A stretch of DNA of 64,000 nt from positions 1 through 64,000 of the forward strand of contig CBKWJC010000004.1 of NCBI GenBank assembly GCA_966674685.1, read 5' to 3'. Of this stretch, positions 51,183 through 59,385 are shown in pieces. The translations under genes were made by a program, and so were the position numbers. Origin of the DNA: Thainema sp966674685. Lineage in GTDB: Bacteria > Cyanobacteriota > Cyanobacteriia > Phormidesmidales > Phormidesmidaceae. Below the pieces are notes generated by a model. The model made no database searches. It was not told the origin of the DNA and was given only the letters and a program-made list of their open reading frames with translations. Numbering within the stretch: the stretch's first letter is position 1; every line of letters starts with the position of its first letter.

Positions 51183-51614
51183 TTACTTGTAAATCCCGTT
51201 GTTAAAGCGATCGCCGCCCTCAACCAGAGAGGTTTCTGGATCGGTGACAACTAGACTATCAATGTGCATTTGAATAATCTCTTTTTCGCGATCGCTCAGT
51301 CCAGGAATATCAAGCACGTCCTCTACTTTGCCGTAGGGAGCATTTCTGACGATTTTGCCAGCAATGTTGGGGTACATCCCTGGAAACTTCGTAAATGCCC
51401 GCACGTTTGAATTATTTATGTCAACCTTTGTTCCAAAGGGATTCGTGAGCTTTTCCTCCGCCGTATTGCGAACGACTTCCGCCAAAACCATCGGCGCAGC
51501 TTGGAACATGACATCATTGAGTCCCGCAGCAGCAGCTGGTTGGGGCAAGCCTAGCCAGGTTAGACTGCCGAAAATTAAGCTCAACGCTGCAAACAGGCCC
51601 ATGAATCGTTTCAT
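51183..51614 (-). CDS. psbU: photosystem II extrinsic protein U (PsbU, 12 kDa)
   Basis: 143 residues from the ATG at 51614 (MKRFMGLFAALS), with GGGAGG 10 nt upstream. The in-frame starts further up are too close to or beyond that site. Signal peptide about 1-29 (to QPAAAA). The mature protein has the helix-hairpin-helix-like PsbU core: VDINNSNVRAFTKFPGMYPNIAGKIVRNAPYGKVEDVLDIPGLSDREKEII and a C-terminal LVEGGDRFNNGIYK. It is a lumenal subunit stabilising the oxygen-evolving complex together with PsbO and PsbV. Confidence 0.96.
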   Translation of the reverse strand: MKRFMGLFAALSLIFGSLTWLGLPQPAAAAGLNDVMFQAAPMVLAEVVRNTAEEKLTNPFGTKVDINNSNVRAFTKFPGMYPNIAGKIVRNAPYGKVEDVLDIPGLSDREKEIIQMHIDSLVVTDPETSLVEGGDRFNNGIYK

Positions 51615-51676
51615 TAGCACCATACCTCCCAAAACAATCAAAAAACAGATTTTTAGATGCATCTATACACAGCATT

Positions 51677-51706
51677 AAATAAGAGACTACCATTTTCGCT
51701 TGTCAA
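51677..51706 (-). promoter_or_regulatory. psbU promoter candidate
   Basis: Minus-strand TTGACA (51706-51701) and TTATTT (51682-51677) are 18 bp apart, 63 bp or more upstream of the chosen start. The -35 is consensus and the -10 weak. Confidence 0.45.
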
Positions 51707-51850
51707 AACAGCAGTCTTTTCCAGGATCAGGCTTGAATTCTTTGTTTGAATTCCTGATTCGACAGGATGCTATCTGCGATCGCGCTCCAGTCCGAACGCA
51801 ACTCAGGGGTAACTTAGGGGTACGTCTTCGATGGCCTCCAGCGACGGCGT

Positions 51851-52849
51851 TTAGCGGAGTTCAGTATCGAGCAGCAACAAAAACTTATCGAGGTCTTCAA
51901 AGGTTCCAGCACGGGTAGACATCGGGGTGTCATACCCTTTCATATTGACGACATAGGCTGGGAAAAACGCTGCGTCAACGCCCTCTATGCGCGTCAGATT
52001 TTCGTAAAAGGTTTCTCCGATTGCAATATCTAGCCCCAACTGCTTAGTGGAGGTCTCCAAGCGAAAGGCCGCATTAACCGTGTCGCCCAAAGCCGTATAG
52101 TCAGGCCGATCCCCGCTGCCCGTATTGCCCACCATCGCATAGCCCGTATTCAGCCCTGCCCCAATTCGAATGGGAGCAGGTAGGGGGTACATGCGATGCA
52201 GTTGACTGGTCATCTTATGCAGGGCGCTGATAGCTCGCATAATCCGAATGGCCTCGTCTTCGCTAACACCCTGAGGGCCGTGAATCCACACCGCCATCAC
52301 GGCGTCACCAATGTATTTATCGACCCAACTGCCGTATTCACGAATAATGTCTCCGGCTCGTCGGAACCAAGTGCCAATCACTTCACTAAGGACTTTCTCA
52401 TCAAGCTGGCGCGTCATGACGGTGAAGCCGCGAATGTCGATCACCATGACCGAAATCAAACGACGCACATGCAGCGAAGCTGTGGCCGTAAAATCCTGGG
52501 AACTGCTGTCATCTGAGACGGTATGGGTGTCGGATGGCAGGGCGGGGCAGTAAAACTCAAGCTCGGTTTGGCCGAAGGTGAGGTGGTCGCCATTACGCAG
52601 CACAACGGGCACGCTGACCCGACGACCATTGACAAATGAACCATTGCGACTGCCGAGATCAATCAGGTAAAAATCGCCATTTTCCATGCACTGTAGCATG
52701 GCGTGATTACGCGAAATCCAGCGATCGGGCAAAACGAAGTTGTTGTCATCGCTGCGCCCAATTGTCCAACAGTTGCTACCGGCAAGCGCTAGATAGCGTT
52801 TGCCGGTCTCTGTAATCAAAATCAAATGCGGAGTGAATGCTGAAGTCAC
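51851..52849 (-). CDS. adenylate/guanylate cyclase with N-terminal FHA domain
   Basis: 332 residues with a GTG start. The FHA phosphothreonine-binding domain spans about 20-95 (WTIGRSDDNNFVLPDRWISRNHAMLQCM, then LIDLGSRNGSFVNGRRV). The class III nucleotide cyclase domain spans about 130-300. The first metal Asp is in VMVIDIRGFTVM, the second in KYIGDAVMAVWIHG, and DYTALGDTVNAAFRLE forms the transition-state region. Substrate choice (ATP or GTP) cannot be read with confidence. It makes a cyclic-nucleotide second messenger, probably gated by protein phosphorylation through FHA. Cytosolic; upstream of psbU on the same strand but 190 bp away. Confidence 0.93.
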   Translation of the reverse strand: MTSAFTPHLILITETGKRYLALAGSNCWTIGRSDDNNFVLPDRWISRNHAMLQCMENGDFYLIDLGSRNGSFVNGRRVSVPVVLRNGDHLTFGQTELEFYCPALPSDTHTVSDDSSSQDFTATASLHVRRLISVMVIDIRGFTVMTRQLDEKVLSEVIGTWFRRAGDIIREYGSWVDKYIGDAVMAVWIHGPQGVSEDEAIRIMRAISALHKMTSQLHRMYPLPAPIRIGAGLNTGYAMVGNTGSGDRPDYTALGDTVNAAFRLETSTKQLGLDIAIGETFYENLTRIEGVDAAFFPAYVVNMKGYDTPMSTRAGTFEDLDKFLLLLDTELR

Positions 52850-53181
52850 GCCTAATCGTCAAACCACAATATTCTTAAGCTTTAACCATGCATCCTGATC
52901 AGTCCACTGCTAAAAATTACCAGGGGAGCCAAGCCTTGTTTAGATTTGATTTAGATCAGTATACTTCCGCCTATCTTAACTTCACTCCACTAGCTCGTCT
53001 AACGTGCTTCACTTAAAAGTTTATGCTCTTTAGAGACTTGAAATAAAGATTATTAAGGCTATTTATTGGCTAGTTGTATACAAGTCATGATCTTTGATGG
53101 CGTTGGCACCACCAACGCCATCAAAGATCATGACCGCTTAAGGACTGCTTTCATTGAAAGCTAGCATCCGAGCAGGAAGCA
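52850..53181. other. intergenic region with the DUF3120 hairpin
   Basis: Holds the long hairpin 53084-53134 and, near 52900-52990, the likely promoter of the cyclase gene. No gene was seen. Confidence 0.55.
53084..53134 (-). terminator. 23-bp perfect hairpin after the DUF3120 gene
   Basis: The arms 53084-53106 and 53112-53134 pair perfectly around CACCA. No long T-run is present on either side. Confidence 0.7.
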
Positions 53182-53904
53182 TTATGTGGCCGCAACGGCG
53201 GCAAACCAAAATAAACCGTCAACCAAAATTGTACTGAGCACTGCACCGCTGAAAGCCCACCAGTGCGGACGGCGACCCTGAAGTGCGATCGCACCCACAC
53301 TGAGCAGCAAACCAATCAACATAGCCGCCCAACCAATGCCCCAGGTGGTGTGAACCTGAGCCAGCGCCGATTGAAAAACGGGCTGCACCATACTCGGTTC
53401 TACCTGCATGAGCTGTCGCCACTGGGGAATGACATTGACGATGTAGAAATAGACATCGGTTAGCGTCGTGCCAAACAGCGATCCAAGGTAGAAATAGCTG
53501 CCTACTTTTAAGCGAGGTTGTCCCATGCCCCAAAGTGCAAATGGTAAACCAATCGCCTCAATCGGTAGATGTAGCGTTGGTTCCCATCTCAACCAACCCC
53601 AATAGATCGAGCCTGCCAACCATGTCCAGGCAAACCCTAACAGCAAATCGCCCCAGGTTCGTTCAAAGGGACGATTGAGAAACGCAAGGCTGAGTCCGAT
53701 CCAAATTCCCGTAAAAATGACGCTGATCCAGGGTGATGTCCGGACGAGGGGAGCTTGGATAAATACGGGCACTGTTACCAGAAAACTGGCAGCAGCAAAA
53801 ACTCGAACATTTTGACTTAAACCAAAGCGGCTGGCAAGCTCTAGCGCCCAGTTGCCCAGGCGTGCCGAGTAATCGATTGAGGTTTGGCGCGAGTAGGAAG
53901 ACAA
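53182..53904 (-). CDS. DUF3120-type cyanobacterial membrane protein
   Basis: 240 residues with about six membrane helices: FAAASFLVTVPVFIQAPL (about 36-53), ISVIFTGIWIGLSLAFL (about 60-76), LLLGFAWTWLAGSIYWGWL (about 87-105), a segment near 140, IGWAAMLIGLLLSVGAIAL (about 192-210) and AVLSTILVDGLFWFAAV at the end. The opening (LVTVPVFIQAPLVR) and WLAGSIYWGWLRWEPTLHLPIEAIGLP fit the cyanobacterial DUF3120 family as I recall it. Function unknown. The start is TTG at 53904; no earlier ATG is available. Confidence 0.78.
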   Translation of the reverse strand: MSSYSRQTSIDYSARLGNWALELASRFGLSQNVRVFAAASFLVTVPVFIQAPLVRTSPWISVIFTGIWIGLSLAFLNRPFERTWGDLLLGFAWTWLAGSIYWGWLRWEPTLHLPIEAIGLPFALWGMGQPRLKVGSYFYLGSLFGTTLTDVYFYIVNVIPQWRQLMQVEPSMVQPVFQSALAQVHTTWGIGWAAMLIGLLLSVGAIALQGRRPHWWAFSGAVLSTILVDGLFWFAAVAAT

Positions 53905-54284
53905 TTTAAGATTAAATTTAATTCATGATTTGTAACAATATAGCACAGGCATATCCCCTAGGGGGGCATCCTTAGGCGTAAATTATGGCGCGAATCTTCA
54001 GAATGCTCAATCCCTATATATGCCTAATCTTCAGGTCGCTTTATTTATTTGTCTGGCGGTGTTTTAGAACAAAAGCAGTGATCTTCGCTTTTTAAGTTTC
54101 TTTAAAGCTTTAGCTTCATAACCGTAGAAAGCGTGAAGGATGCATTTGATGTTTTCTGGAGAACTTGGGGCATTGTGCCAGGGCCGTTATGATCGCTTAC
54201 GGCGCAGTGCGCTAGGAAAAGAGATCAGGCGACAGATTTGTTTTCAAGTCGGTTATTGTTTAGTCTGACAAGCGATTCAAGCGG
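53905..54284. other. divergent spacer between DUF3120 and uppP
   Basis: No gene was recognised. A 36-codon frame from the ATG near 53985 lacks a ribosome site. The promoters of both divergent genes must lie here. Confidence 0.45.
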
Positions 54285-55199
54285 ATGGAATTCATGCATT
54301 TCGTACCAATGGCGGGCCTGGTTGCTCAAGTGAGTCAAGCGGCTGAGCAAGCGACGGCAGAAATCACGATGTTTCAAGCGATTGTGATTGGCTTAGTTCA
54401 AGGATTAACTGAATTCTTACCCATCAGCAGTACGGCGCATATTAAGGCTATTCCCGTTCTGCTGGGCTGGGGCGATCCGGGTGTAGCGTTCACAGCCGTT
54501 ATTCAACTGGGCAGTATTGCCGCCATTCTCTGGTACTTCTGGGCGGACTTGACCCAAGTGACTCGCGGCATGATGAGAGCGATCGCAAAACGTGACTATC
54601 AATCAACTGACTTTCGGCTGGGTTTAGGCATCCTGTTAGGAACGTTGCCGATTGTGGTCTTGGGATTATTGCTGAAAGCGTTCGTCCCTAATCTCGATGA
54701 ATCTCCCATTCGCAGCATGGGTGCGATCGCAGTTGCGTCAATCGTGATGGCGCTTCTGCTCGGTGTTGCTGAGATGGTCGGGCAGCGTAAGCGCAACTTT
54801 CAGGCGTTAACCATGCGCGACGGCATCATTGTCGGTCTAGCGCAGGCCCTAGCGATCGTGCCAGGCGTTTCTCGCTCTGGCTCCACGCTGACAGCGGGAC
54901 TTTTCTTCGGATTGGAGCGTTCCACAGCGGCCCGATTTTCATTCCTGCTCGGTATTCCAGCGATTACCCTGGCGGGTCTGGTTGAGCTACCGACGCTGTT
55001 CACTACTGGCTGGAACATTATCGACCCGCTACCATTAGCCGCTGGATTGATTGCCGCTTTGGTTTCGTCCTATCTTGCGATCGCATGGTTGATCAAGTTT
55101 TTACAGCGCCACAGCACCTGGGTATTTGTCTGGTATCGGCTTGCATTTGGCGTAGTGATTTTAAGTGCGATCGCAGGACGGTGGATGCAAAACATTTAA
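54285..55199 (+). CDS. uppP: undecaprenyl-diphosphatase (UppP/BacA)
   Basis: 304 residues, a multi-helix inner-membrane enzyme that recycles undecaprenyl pyrophosphate to the monophosphate carrier for peptidoglycan and other polymers, and confers bacitracin tolerance. Signatures are the glutamate-rich loop VQGLTEFLPISSTAH (about 39-53) and the second catalytic motif PGVSRSGSTLTAGLFFGL (about 193-210). An N-terminal extension of about 30 residues precedes the usual start; internal ATGs (for example MAGLVAQ or MFQAIVIG) could be the real one. Followed by a long hairpin. Confidence 0.95.
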   Translation: MEFMHFVPMAGLVAQVSQAAEQATAEITMFQAIVIGLVQGLTEFLPISSTAHIKAIPVLLGWGDPGVAFTAVIQLGSIAAILWYFWADLTQVTRGMMRAIAKRDYQSTDFRLGLGILLGTLPIVVLGLLLKAFVPNLDESPIRSMGAIAVASIVMALLLGVAEMVGQRKRNFQALTMRDGIIVGLAQALAIVPGVSRSGSTLTAGLFFGLERSTAARFSFLLGIPAITLAGLVELPTLFTTGWNIIDPLPLAAGLIAALVSSYLAIAWLIKFLQRHSTWVFVWYRLAFGVVILSAIAGRWMQNI

Positions 55200-56152
55200 T
55201 TGCATCTAATGAATCTAATAAATCTACCCTGCCATGCAGAAGTTAAGACATCAGGGCAGCCGGAAAGCGTTCAAATATCTGAGATTTTCAGGTTGGCCTG
55301 ATGTTGTGATCGATCTGCTACGGCTATAGATGTGGCATTGCTTCGTCTGGGTATTCATCTGGGTATGAGCTGTGATGTGGAGACATCGCCTCCACATCAC
55401 AGCTCATACTTAAAACCAGCAATCCCAAATCCCATAAATGTAGCCTGCCAGAGAGCAGCGGCTCCGTGGTTTCACGAGCCGATAGTTTGGCATTTTATAA
55501 CCAGATTGTGTACGATTTGGCAATTTTCCAAAAATTCACTTAGGCTATTACTAGTGGAAGCTCAGAATTCCAATTTCCCTGTTGATTCCGATTTCAGTCC
55601 TTTCGTCCATACTCCTCAGGGTTTCGCGTCTACGTCAACTGGCTGAGATTGCTTTAGCTAATGGTTTCCGTGCGAATTTCAGCTTTTAAGCTGAGTACGG
55701 TTTGCAAACCAGCAAAGTAAGATTAGAGAATTATTTAAGATTCGGCTGTAGTAAATAGAGTGGATCGCCAACTCAGCCCACCAGAGCTATCTGCATTCCA
55801 AATCTGGCTGTAAATTCCAGAACGGTTTTTGTGACCGCGACAGCGATCCCTTCTACAAAAACTGACGGGTAGTTCTCAAAGGTAACGGTTTTTGTTGTGT
55901 GGGCTTGCCGACGCTACAGAAAATCGCGACCTCACTATCGCTACCGACTGGTTTTATTGGTTGATTAGGTGAGGCCATAGCTCGTTTGGGCAACCTCAAT
56001 TTCAACCTCAATTTCGATGTTGAGTTGCTGAAGTTGTCCGCTCGTCAGCTTAGGGGCAATTGAGGCAATCTACATCCATCAGGGCAAGATTGACCTGCCC
56101 ATCACTGGTTCTACCGTGAGTTGAATGCAGTTTCTACCCATGGAGCATATTC
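55200..56152. other. 953-bp stretch without a recognised gene
   Basis: After the uppP hairpin (55363-55409) the sequence has no frame with coding features. A repeated CCTCAATTTC near 55995 and 56006 and several frame-interrupted patches suggest decayed sequence. It may contain a gene remnant that I cannot identify. Confidence 0.5.
55363..55409 (+). terminator. 20-bp perfect hairpin after uppP
   Basis: The arms 55363-55382 and 55390-55409 pair perfectly around ACATCGC. The loop can also pair with GATGT in the left arm, giving an alternative fold. Confidence 0.7.
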
Positions 56153-56494
56153 ATGTATCCTCCCTCTGTTCACGAGGAACAAGACACCTTTGTTCAAGAG
56201 CTGATTGAATTCAGCACTCAAGCCGCCACGAAAAAGCGACCTCGATCATCTACGTCTTGGACACGTCAGGAGACGGAATTGCGATCGCAATCTTGGCTGT
56301 CAAAATCCTATGAACTAGAGCATGCAGCCCCGCTCATGCCGCTGAGGGAGCGCGATATAGAGGCGCTATCGGAATATTTTGACCATGATCACATTCAGGA
56401 AATTGAGGCGGATGTGATTCGGAACCTCCTGATCCGCTGGCCAGAACCCTGTTGGGAAGACGAGCCGCTTGATTTTCTGCGGGATTATCTTTAG
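56153..56494 (+). CDS. hypothetical protein (113 aa)
   Basis: Starts MYPPSVHEEQDTF after GGAGCATATTC, a usable ribosome site. Soluble and acidic, with many Glu/Asp and Trp residues (SWTRQETELRSQSWL, LSEYFDHDHIQEIE, WPEPCWEDEPLDFLRDYL). A helix-rich C-terminal half is likely. No family is recognised. It precedes the PNPOx-like gene on the same strand by 85 bp and could be co-transcribed with it. Confidence 0.6.
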   Translation: MYPPSVHEEQDTFVQELIEFSTQAATKKRPRSSTSWTRQETELRSQSWLSKSYELEHAAPLMPLRERDIEALSEYFDHDHIQEIEADVIRNLLIRWPEPCWEDEPLDFLRDYL

Positions 56495-56579
56495 ATGTTG
56501 TAGGGCGAACGCTATAATTGACGAGCCTCAAGCAGCGTGTGCTTGTACGGCGTCATGGTAACTACAGCGGCCAATCACG

Positions 56580-57140
56580 ATGGCAAAGTTTTACACCGAA
56601 CTTGATTCCGATCTGCAAAAGTTTATTGCTAAGCAGCATATTTTTTTTACGGCCACGGCTCCTCACGAGGGTCGGATTAACTTATCCCCAAAAGGTATTA
56701 ATACTTTTCGCTGTTTAGACAGTCAGACAGTGGCCTATCTAGATTTGACGGGCAGCGGCAACGAAACGGCGGCTCATCTGCATGAGAATGGGCGGCTAAC
56801 CATTATGTTTTGCAGCTTCACCAAAAAGCCGCTGATTTTAAGACTGTACGGCACGGGTCGCGTCGTTTCCCCGAATAGTCCCGATTGGGATGAGATGCTA
56901 CAGCATTTTGAACAGGTGCCTGGAATTCGACAAATCATTGTGCAGACTGTTGAGTCGGCTCAGACCTCCTGTGGCTATGGTGTGCCGCTCTACGAATTTC
57001 AGCAAGAGCGCGAAACCTTGGTGGAATGGGCAGAAAAGAAAGGCGAATCGGGCATTCATCAATACTGGAAAAACAAGAATCAAACCAGCATTGATGGTTT
57101 GCCAACCTACGTTTTGGAGAATAGCAATCTTCAGAAGTAA
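56580..57140 (+). CDS. pyridoxamine 5'-phosphate oxidase-like FMN-binding protein
   Basis: 186 residues with the split-barrel fold: FYTELDSDLQKFIAKQHIFFTATAPHEGRINLSPKG (about 3-38), VAYLDLTGSGNETAAHLHENGRLTIMFCSFTKKPLILRLYGTGRVV (about 55-100) and VQTVESAQTSCGYGVPLYEF. This is the general PNPOx-like family (about 180-residue stand-alone members in cyanobacteria), not true PdxH. A flavin- or F420-type cofactor and redox or haem-related role are possible; the substrate is unknown. Cytosolic. Confidence 0.85.
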   Translation: MAKFYTELDSDLQKFIAKQHIFFTATAPHEGRINLSPKGINTFRCLDSQTVAYLDLTGSGNETAAHLHENGRLTIMFCSFTKKPLILRLYGTGRVVSPNSPDWDEMLQHFEQVPGIRQIIVQTVESAQTSCGYGVPLYEFQQERETLVEWAEKKGESGIHQYWKNKNQTSIDGLPTYVLENSNLQK

Positions 57141-57156
57141 TTGTGGTCATTGAAGC

Positions 57157-57171
57157 TAAACCCGCCCCTAC
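57157..57171. repeat. solo end of the MITE-like element
   Basis: TAAACCCGCCCCTAC matches the reverse complement of the left end of the element at 16775-16841. No matching partner end was found nearby. Confidence 0.5.
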
Positions 57172-57181
57172 AGTGGGATGT

Positions 57182-58654
57182 CTAACGTTGGCTGCGCCGA
57201 TGGCCGTGCTGTTGGAGGGCTTGCTGAACGTGCGGCCACTGGATGACTGACAGATCAAGCTGAGCCAGCGCGATCGCACTTTGAGCAACTATCTCAATTT
57301 CTCCAGGCGTCAGTTTGACCTTACGAGCTAAATTGAACCAGTCAAAATTCGCGTCAACCTCAGTGTCAGACAGGTATCGCTGCCACAGCGTCTGACGAAT
57401 GGTGACATCGGGCAGGGCAAGCTGCACCACCTGATCAAACTGCTGCCGCCAAGTGGGGCGAATACTTTGCAGAAAATGAGTGGTCAGGAGCGTGATGCCT
57501 GTTGTTTGCTGGCGCTGAGTTAGCCAACGGTTTACCCAAGCCGAATCAATCGATTCGGACTCGATAGCCGCTCCCTGCTGGTGCCGATAGCTTACCGATT
57601 GAGCCGACTGACGGCCAAACCAGAGATGCGCCGAGTCGATTGCCACGACTGGAGCGGTTTGAAAGTTAGCGTTCTGCAAAAGCTGCTGCTGCTCGGTAAT
57701 CGATAACGTTGCCAAATCAACCTGCCATAGCGGTTGCTGATGTTCATTTGCGATCGCACCTGCGATCGCGGTTTTGCCGCTGCCAGATTGTCCAGTCAGC
57801 AGCAGAATCCGACCCGTTTGAGTCTTAGAGTTTTCCGACCTGAGGACAGAAGATTGCGATCGCACCTGCGCCACTAGCTCGGCGGGCAAGACCAAATCCT
57901 GCCACCGAGTCGAGGGAATCGCCGATGATGGCGGTGGCAGTGGATTATCCCTCAGCAAACCGCGAATTTGTGCCAGCGTAGGCGGATCGGCAATTAGATA
58001 ATTCACCCAGTCGGGAGCGAGCTTTAACCGATAGTTGAGCAGCGTTTCCTCTGCGTCATAGCAGAATTCCAAAATGCCCTGTCGCAGCAGCGGCGCGTCG
58101 GATGAGAGCTGCATACGGCCTGCCCGCCATTCTTGATCGTTGCGACAGAGCAGCCGCAGGGCCAGATCGACCGTCGGCAGCTCGTAGCCACAGTTGCGGC
58201 CAACCGCTTGCAGAGACTGATACAGCTTGGCGTAGCGCTGGTTAATTTCCGGGGCGATCGCCATTAGCACCATGTTTTTTTCAAACTGGCTCAGCCCAAG
58301 CTGATCGCGCAGCAGCGGCAAACCGAGCAGAATGCCCTGTTGGTGACTAGCCTGAATCCGAGCCTCCAACTGCTGCTGGTAGCCAGGTTTGTTAGTGCTG
58401 CTGGCAATGGCCGTTTTGAGCATGGCCTGCTTCGCTGGAGCTTCGTCATAGGCAGGCTGCTGGTCAAAGGTGACTAAGCCCTGCCACCAGTGGCTCGTCG
58501 CCCTATCGGCGGGCGTTTTGGAGATTCGATTGACGACTTTGTCATCCTGTCGCCGCCGTGCGATCGCAAGCATCAGCAATTTTTCTAGCCACTGAAGCTC
58601 GGTCTTCAAATACGTCCAATTATCGCTAAACGGTGTCGCCGGACTGCCTGACAT
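57182..58654 (-). CDS. AAA-type ATPase, cyanobacterial
   Basis: 490 residues. The N-terminal helical region (about 1-215) contains the NMVLMAIAPEINQRYAKLYQSLQ-type segment (about 127-149), resembling the winged-helix-like region found before AAA modules in related bacterial ATPases. An ATPase core follows with Walker A LLTGQSGSGKTAIAGAI (about 284-300), Walker B PVVAIDSAHLW (about 333-343) and a sensor-like TGITLLTTHF (about 394-403). It ends with a helical lid (ALPDVTIRQTLWQRYL). Some family members have two AAA modules; this has one. Function unknown. The stop lies just after the solo MITE end. Confidence 0.75.
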   Translation of the reverse strand: MSGSPATPFSDNWTYLKTELQWLEKLLMLAIARRRQDDKVVNRISKTPADRATSHWWQGLVTFDQQPAYDEAPAKQAMLKTAIASSTNKPGYQQQLEARIQASHQQGILLGLPLLRDQLGLSQFEKNMVLMAIAPEINQRYAKLYQSLQAVGRNCGYELPTVDLALRLLCRNDQEWRAGRMQLSSDAPLLRQGILEFCYDAEETLLNYRLKLAPDWVNYLIADPPTLAQIRGLLRDNPLPPPSSAIPSTRWQDLVLPAELVAQVRSQSSVLRSENSKTQTGRILLLTGQSGSGKTAIAGAIANEHQQPLWQVDLATLSITEQQQLLQNANFQTAPVVAIDSAHLWFGRQSAQSVSYRHQQGAAIESESIDSAWVNRWLTQRQQTTGITLLTTHFLQSIRPTWRQQFDQVVQLALPDVTIRQTLWQRYLSDTEVDANFDWFNLARKVKLTPGEIEIVAQSAIALAQLDLSVIQWPHVQQALQQHGHRRSQR

Positions 58655-58711
58655 GCAATTCTCTCGCTGAATGTTGATCCGTTGGATGCACTATCAAAAA
58701 TATGACCTACT

Positions 58712-58777
58712 GTAGGGGCAAGTTTTGTTGATCCGTCTGATTTGCGATCGCACGTTATCGCCTAAACCTGTCTCTAC
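58712..58777. repeat. second full-length copy of the MITE-like element (inverted)
   Basis: Starts GTAGGGGCAAGTTTTGTTG and ends CCTGTCTCTAC. It is the reverse complement of the 16775-16841 element with a diverged middle that includes a HIP1 octamer. 66 bp, nearly the same length. Confidence 0.6.
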
Positions 58778-58842
58778 CGGATGTTTTCAAGGTTAGATAT
58801 CTTGTCCTTTTAGAATGCCCTCCAAACGGGAACGCTAGTGCA

Positions 58843-59280
58843 TTACTTCATGACTCGAATTAATTCCAGCGGCAGGCCATCCGAGTCGGCAATAAAAGCC
58901 ACCTCATAAACATGCTCCCCGATCATTTGCTGAGTTGGCTCCAGCAGAACGTGCAGCGGGTTGAGCTGCTCCGGCTGCTCTTGAGCGGCTTGCTTAAATT
59001 TAGCAATTAGTCGATCGATCCACTGCGGCAAATCGTCTGTTATCCGCGTCAGATCAAACGACGGATGGTAATAGCCCGTATAGTGCTCATCACCAAAAGC
59101 ATCGGCGGCAGGACGCGGCTCTGGCACCTGGATTAGCTCAATGCGACCACCTAAGCCCTCCATCCAGCAGGCCAGCGTCATACCTGTGGTAAATCGCTCA
59201 TTCACCTCAAAGCCGAGCTGTTCATAAAATGCGATCGCGCGATGAATATCTGCCGTGCGAACCGAAATGTGGTGCAACAT
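58843..59280 (-). CDS. VOC family (glyoxalase-like) protein
   Basis: 145 residues from the ATG at 59280 (MLHHISVRTADIHRAIAFYEQLGF); an in-frame ATG at 59307 is not needed. Two beta-alpha-beta-beta-beta modules typical of vicinal-oxygen-chelate proteins. Candidate metal ligands are the first-strand His (HHISV), Glu in GRIELIQVPEP (about 51) and a terminal Glu in GLPLELIRV. Could be a glyoxalase I-like or dioxygenase-like enzyme; the substrate is unknown. Flanked on both sides by copies of the MITE-like element in opposite orientations. Confidence 0.83.
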   Translation of the reverse strand: MLHHISVRTADIHRAIAFYEQLGFEVNERFTTGMTLACWMEGLGGRIELIQVPEPRPAADAFGDEHYTGYYHPSFDLTRITDDLPQWIDRLIAKFKQAAQEQPEQLNPLHVLLEPTQQMIGEHVYEVAFIADSDGLPLELIRVMK

Positions 59281-59309
59281 AGCGTTCACTGCTTTGTTGT
59301 TTGACAAGA

Positions 59310-59379
59310 TAGGAAAGGCGGATTTAGTCGTTAAGTGGTGGGTCTAACGTAAAGTGAGTGTCGAAACTCGTCTCTATAG
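59310..59379. repeat. third, degenerate copy of the MITE-like element
   Basis: GGCGGATTTAGTCGTTAAGTG near the left matches the element at 16783 with substitutions, and the right end reads AAACTCGTCTCTATAG. Same orientation as the 16775 copy, opposite to the 58712 copy. Confidence 0.5.
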
Positions 59380-59385
59380 AAGGCT

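Noticed and set aside
53985..54095. 36-codon frame before uppP
   Set aside because: No ribosome site and no hydrophobic profile of a known small photosystem protein.
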